DNA of 64,000 nt from Sinomonas cellulolyticus (GTDB lineage: Bacteria; Actinomycetota; Actinomycetes; Actinomycetales; Micrococcaceae): positions 62,001 through 126,000 of the forward strand of contig NZ_BNCM01000011.1 in the NCBI RefSeq assembly GCF_014656475.1. The letters run 5' to 3'. Below are positions 60,966-64,000 of the stretch, piece after piece. Positions within the stretch are counted from its first letter, which is position 1, and each line of letters begins with the position of its first letter. Below the pieces are notes generated by a model that worked only from the letters and a program-made list of their open reading frames with translations, had not been told where the DNA came from and made no database searches. The position numbers and the translations under genes are program-made.

Positions 60966-63824
60966 TCAACGGGTCGCGGCGCCCCGATCCGCCCGCAGCG
61001 CGCCCGCCAGCACTGAGGCGAGGTGGCGCCCCTCGAGCCCCGCGAGGTCGGCCACCTGGGTGCGGCACGAGAAGCCGTCGGCGAGGATCGCCCTGTCCGG
61101 GGCCGCCTCGGCCTTGGCGAGGATGCCGCCGCGGGCGATCGCCTCGGACACCTCGTAGTGCCCCGCCTCCATGCCCCAGTTCCCGGCGAGGCCGCAGCAC
61201 CCGGCCGAGATCTCGACGTCGCACCCGGCGGCCTCGAGCAGCGCGCGCTCGGCGTCGAAGCCCATGACGGCGTGCTGGTGGCAGTGCGGCTGGGCGAGCA
61301 GCTTGTGCTCCAGCCTCGGCGGCTGCCAGTCGATGCCGGAGAGGAACTCTGCGAGGGTCTTCACCGCGCCCCCGAGCTCGGCAGCGCGTGGATCGTCGGG
61401 CACGAGCTCCGCCAGGTCGGAGCGCAGCGTGGCCGTGCAGCTCGGCTCGAGTCCCACGACCGTGCGCCCCGCGCGAACGTGCGGGACGAGGGCGTCCAGC
61501 GTCCCGCGCAGGCGCGTACGGGCGGCGTCGAGCTGGCCCGTGGAGATGTACGTCAGGCCGCAGCAGGCCGGCGGGGCGATCTCCACGTCGCAGCCTGCGG
61601 CCTTCAGCACCGTCAAGGCGTCCCGCGGGATGTCCGGGTCCAGCGCGTCGGAGAACGTGTCGACCCACAGCAGCACCTTCGGCGCGCCTTCCGCCGCTGC
61701 CGCACCCTCTGACGCGCGACGCCGCGCGGCCCGGTCCCAGCGGAACGGCACCAGCGGGAGGCGGGGCAGCGAACGGCGCCGGTCCGCGCCCATGGCCGCG
61801 AGCGCCGTCGTGCGCAGGGCCGGGACGCGGGCGGCGAGGTTGAGCAGCGGCGCGAACGGGGCGGCGAGCCGCAGCCACTGCGGGAGCCGGCCGAGCGTGT
61901 AGTGGCTGCGCGGGCGCAGGCGCCCTCGGTAGCTGCGGTAGAGGGTCTCGGACTTGTACGCTGCCATGTCCACACCGGCGGGGCAGTCGCTCGCGCAGGC
62001 CTTGCAGCTCAGGCAGAGGTCGAGCGCGGCGTGCACCTCGGGCGAACGCCAGCCGAGCTGGACGAGGCCGCCGTTGAGCATCTCCTGCAGAACGCGCGCC
62101 CGGCCGCGGGTGGAGTCCTTCTCCTCGCTCGTGGCGATGAAGGAGGGGCACATGAACCCGCCCGCATCACGCGTGTCCGCCCGGCACTTCCCCACCCCCA
62201 CGCACCGGTGCACGGCCTTGGTGATGCTTCCGCCGTCCTCGGAGAACGCGAATCCCGATCCGGCGTGGATCTCGACGGCGCGCGGCCGGCGCAGGTGCGC
62301 ATCCACCGGGGCGGGGCGCACCACCACACCGGGGTTGAGCGCATCGCCCGGGTCGAAGAGGCCCTTGAACTCGGCCATCGCGGCGAGCGCCTCCCTGCTG
62401 TACATGGCGGGCAGGAGCTCCGAGCGTGCCCGGCCGTCGCCGTGCTCCCCGGAGAGGGACCCGCCGTGCTCGGCGACGAGGTGGGCGGCGCGCTCGAGGA
62501 ATCGGCGCATCCCGGCGCCGCCGAGGTCGAGGGGCAAGTCGAGGCGCAGGTGCACGCAGCCGTCGCCGAAGTGCCCGTAGGCCATGCCATCCAGCCCCTC
62601 GGACTCCATGAGCGCGGTGAGGCCGCGGAGGTAGTCGCCGAGTTGCTCGGGCGGAACCGCCGAGTCCTCCCAGCCGCCCCACGCCTGGTGTCCCTGGGTG
62701 GTGCGGCCGGCGAGGCCGGAGGCGTCCTCCCGGATGCGCCACAGCCGCTCTGCCTGCGGCCCCGCCTCGACCACGTGGGTCTGGTCGGTGGCCGCGGCGG
62801 CGGCCAGGCGTCGGGCGGCGTCGGCGGCCTCCTCGGGGGTGCCGCCGGGCACCTCGGCGATCAGGAGGCAGCCGCCGGAGGGAAGGTCGGGAACGCTGCC
62901 CGGGCCCTTGGCCCTGCGCACGGCGTCGAGGAGGCGCGTGTCGAGGCCCTCGAGCGCGAGGGGACGGAACTGCAGGAGGTTGGGCACGTCGTCGGCCGCC
63001 GAGGCCAGGTCCGGATAGCCCATGACGGCGAGCGCCGGCGACTCGGCGCGCTCCACGAGCCGCACGGTGGCCTCGAGGAGGACGCCGCACGTGCCCTCGG
63101 CGCCCACGAGCGCGGCGGCGAGGTGGGAGCCGTTCTCGGGCAGGAGGTGATCGAGCCCGTAGCCGGAGACCTGCCGGCGGAAGCGGCCGAACTCAGTGCG
63201 GAGCAGGGCGAGGTTCGCCTCGACGAGGTCGCGGAGGCCGGGGACGGCGGCGAAGGAGCGGTCCCCGGACGCGGCGGTGATGACCTCCCCCGTGCCCGTG
63301 AGCCAGGTCAGGGAGTGGACGTTGTCCGCCGTACGGCCGTAGGACATCGCGTGGGCCCCGCACGCGTTGTTGCCGATCATCCCCCCGAGGGTGGCGCGGG
63401 TCCCGCTGGCCGGGTCGGGCCCGAAGCGCAGGCCGTGGGGGGCGCAGGCCCTCTGCAGGTCGGCCAGGACAACGCCGGGCTCGACGACGGCCGTCCTCGC
63501 CTCGGGATCAACGGAGAGGATCCGGTTGAGGTGCCGCGACGTGTCGATGACCAGTCCGGGACCCACCGCGTTGCCCGCCATGGAGGTGCCCCCGCCGCGG
63601 AGGGTCACCGGGACGCCGTGCCGGCGCGCGGCGTCGACCGCTGCGACGAGCGCCTCCCGGGTGCGGGGCAGGACGACGGCGCCGGGCACCACGCGGTAGT
63701 TCGACGCATCGGAGGAGTAGAGGGCCCGTGCGAGGGAGGAGGCGTCCACCTCGCCCTCGACTGTGCGGCGCAGCTCGTCGACGAGGGAGCCCATGGCCTT
63801 CTGCCCGGGGCGCTGGGATGTCAT
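60966..63824 (-). CDS. FAD-binding oxidoreductase with C-terminal Fe-S and CCG domains (YdiJ-like 2-hydroxyacid dehydrogenase)
   Basis: 952 residues. N-terminal FAD PP-loop RGGGTSMAGNAVGPGL near residues 77-92; FAD-oxidase C domain with YGHFGDGCVHLR and LSGEHGDGRAR. Ferredoxin-type motifs CVGVGKCRADTRDAGGFMC and CLSCKACASDCP near 555-625. Two CCG domains (ACCGLTY and GCCGLAG) end the chain. This single-chain D-2-hydroxyacid dehydrogenase layout matches E. coli YdiJ (about 1018 residues). The likely substrate is D-lactate or D-2-hydroxyglutarate with electrons to quinone. Start weakly supported by a poor ribosome site. Confidence 0.94.
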   Translation of the reverse strand: MTSQRPGQKAMGSLVDELRRTVEGEVDASSLARALYSSDASNYRVVPGAVVLPRTREALVAAVDAARRHGVPVTLRGGGTSMAGNAVGPGLVIDTSRHLNRILSVDPEARTAVVEPGVVLADLQRACAPHGLRFGPDPASGTRATLGGMIGNNACGAHAMSYGRTADNVHSLTWLTGTGEVITAASGDRSFAAVPGLRDLVEANLALLRTEFGRFRRQVSGYGLDHLLPENGSHLAAALVGAEGTCGVLLEATVRLVERAESPALAVMGYPDLASAADDVPNLLQFRPLALEGLDTRLLDAVRRAKGPGSVPDLPSGGCLLIAEVPGGTPEEAADAARRLAAAAATDQTHVVEAGPQAERLWRIREDASGLAGRTTQGHQAWGGWEDSAVPPEQLGDYLRGLTALMESEGLDGMAYGHFGDGCVHLRLDLPLDLGGAGMRRFLERAAHLVAEHGGSLSGEHGDGRARSELLPAMYSREALAAMAEFKGLFDPGDALNPGVVVRPAPVDAHLRRPRAVEIHAGSGFAFSEDGGSITKAVHRCVGVGKCRADTRDAGGFMCPSFIATSEEKDSTRGRARVLQEMLNGGLVQLGWRSPEVHAALDLCLSCKACASDCPAGVDMAAYKSETLYRSYRGRLRPRSHYTLGRLPQWLRLAAPFAPLLNLAARVPALRTTALAAMGADRRRSLPRLPLVPFRWDRAARRRASEGAAAAEGAPKVLLWVDTFSDALDPDIPRDALTVLKAAGCDVEIAPPACCGLTYISTGQLDAARTRLRGTLDALVPHVRAGRTVVGLEPSCTATLRSDLAELVPDDPRAAELGGAVKTLAEFLSGIDWQPPRLEHKLLAQPHCHQHAVMGFDAERALLEAAGCDVEISAGCCGLAGNWGMEAGHYEVSEAIARGGILAKAEAAPDRAILADGFSCRTQVADLAGLEGRHLASVLAGALRADRGAATR

Positions 63825-64000
63825 GGTCCATTGCTACCCCGGATCCGAGGCCGCTGACAGGGCCAGTGTGTTTGTGTCCGGAGCGGTTCGGGTATCAGGG
63901 GCAAATCGCCGGGTCAGGAAGCAGCGGACTGAGGTCCGCGGGCTACGGCGCCTTCAGGGGCCTCGACAACGAGAGCACCGGAACCACCGAGGAGTACATC
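63825..64000. other. region upstream of the YdiJ-like gene; possible start of a rightward gene at the edge
   Basis: The first 90 bases show no coding bias and may hold the promoter. From about 63930 to the window end one plus-strand frame (GAFRGLDNESTGTTEEYI) has almost only G or C at third positions, as expected of a real gene here, but I find no convincing start codon. Too short to identify. Confidence 0.3.

Noticed and set aside
63914..64000. Minus-strand frame ending at 63914
   Set aside because: Third codon positions are only about half G or C, unlike real genes here; the plus frame over the same bases looks more like coding sequence.

Overview
The window is about 70% G+C, densely coded, and rich in GTG starts and 4-base stop/start overlaps. 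Gene content (fused oleBC, MHS-family permeases, DtxR-type iron box, MarR/TetR/IclR/LacI regulators, VanW, cytoplasmic UspA, polyketide-type ABC exporter) points to an actinobacterial chromosome, most likely Micrococcaceae (Arthrobacter/Sinomonas-like). The family call is inferred from gene families, not from any search. I see no rRNA, tRNA, CRISPR array, insertion sequence or prophage. It reads as ordinary chromosome rich in catabolic operons. No gap between genes exceeds 300 bases.

Layout: 1-6.6 kb has the end of a CYP152-type P450 peroxygenase, a secreted PepSY-like protein, an aldo/keto reductase, a TetR/DHA2 drug-efflux pair and two small conserved proteins. 6.7-15.3 kb is an acid-sugar catabolic locus: a DeoR regulator, SDR, cytoplasmic Asp-box beta-propeller, HpcH/HpaI aldolase and aldo/keto reductase, divergent from an unusual in-frame fusion of a DUF1537 acid-sugar kinase with a PdxA2-type dehydrogenase and an MHS transporter. 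15.3-22.6 kb holds a short CaiB-like protein, UspA, MarR/ClC and a MerR-controlled ABC exporter.

22.7-34.4 kb holds quinate/shikimate catabolism (3-dehydroshikimate dehydratase fused to a VOC domain, and an NAD-type shikimate/quinate dehydrogenase), a CoA-transferase/crotonase/MHS operon with a divergent IclR, an alpha/beta hydrolase/TetR pair, and a LacI regulator with an MHS permease. The lacI promoter and the quinate-operon promoter carry almost the same 18-bp element between -35 and -10, 6 kb apart, so the LacI protein probably controls both and its permease is probably the quinate/shikimate importer.

34.5-47.9 kb holds VanW, DUF1622, an ArsP-like permease, a GH15/glucose dehydrogenase pair, an aldehyde dehydrogenase/alcohol dehydrogenase/DUF779 set, alkaline phosphatase behind a Pho-box-like repeat, a lipoprotein, and iron-box-controlled efeO-like and efeB genes. 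47.9-55.0 kb is glyoxylate/lactate metabolism (GlcG-like, malate synthase G, lactate permease, FAD-linked 2-hydroxyacid dehydrogenase, 3-hydroxyacyl dehydrogenase). 55.1-64 kb holds a Gmad2-LysM protein, a complete oleA-oleBC-oleD long-chain olefin operon with a tandem duplication of the oleA/oleBC junction, a ChaB-like protein and a large FAD/Fe-S (YdiJ-like) dehydrogenase.
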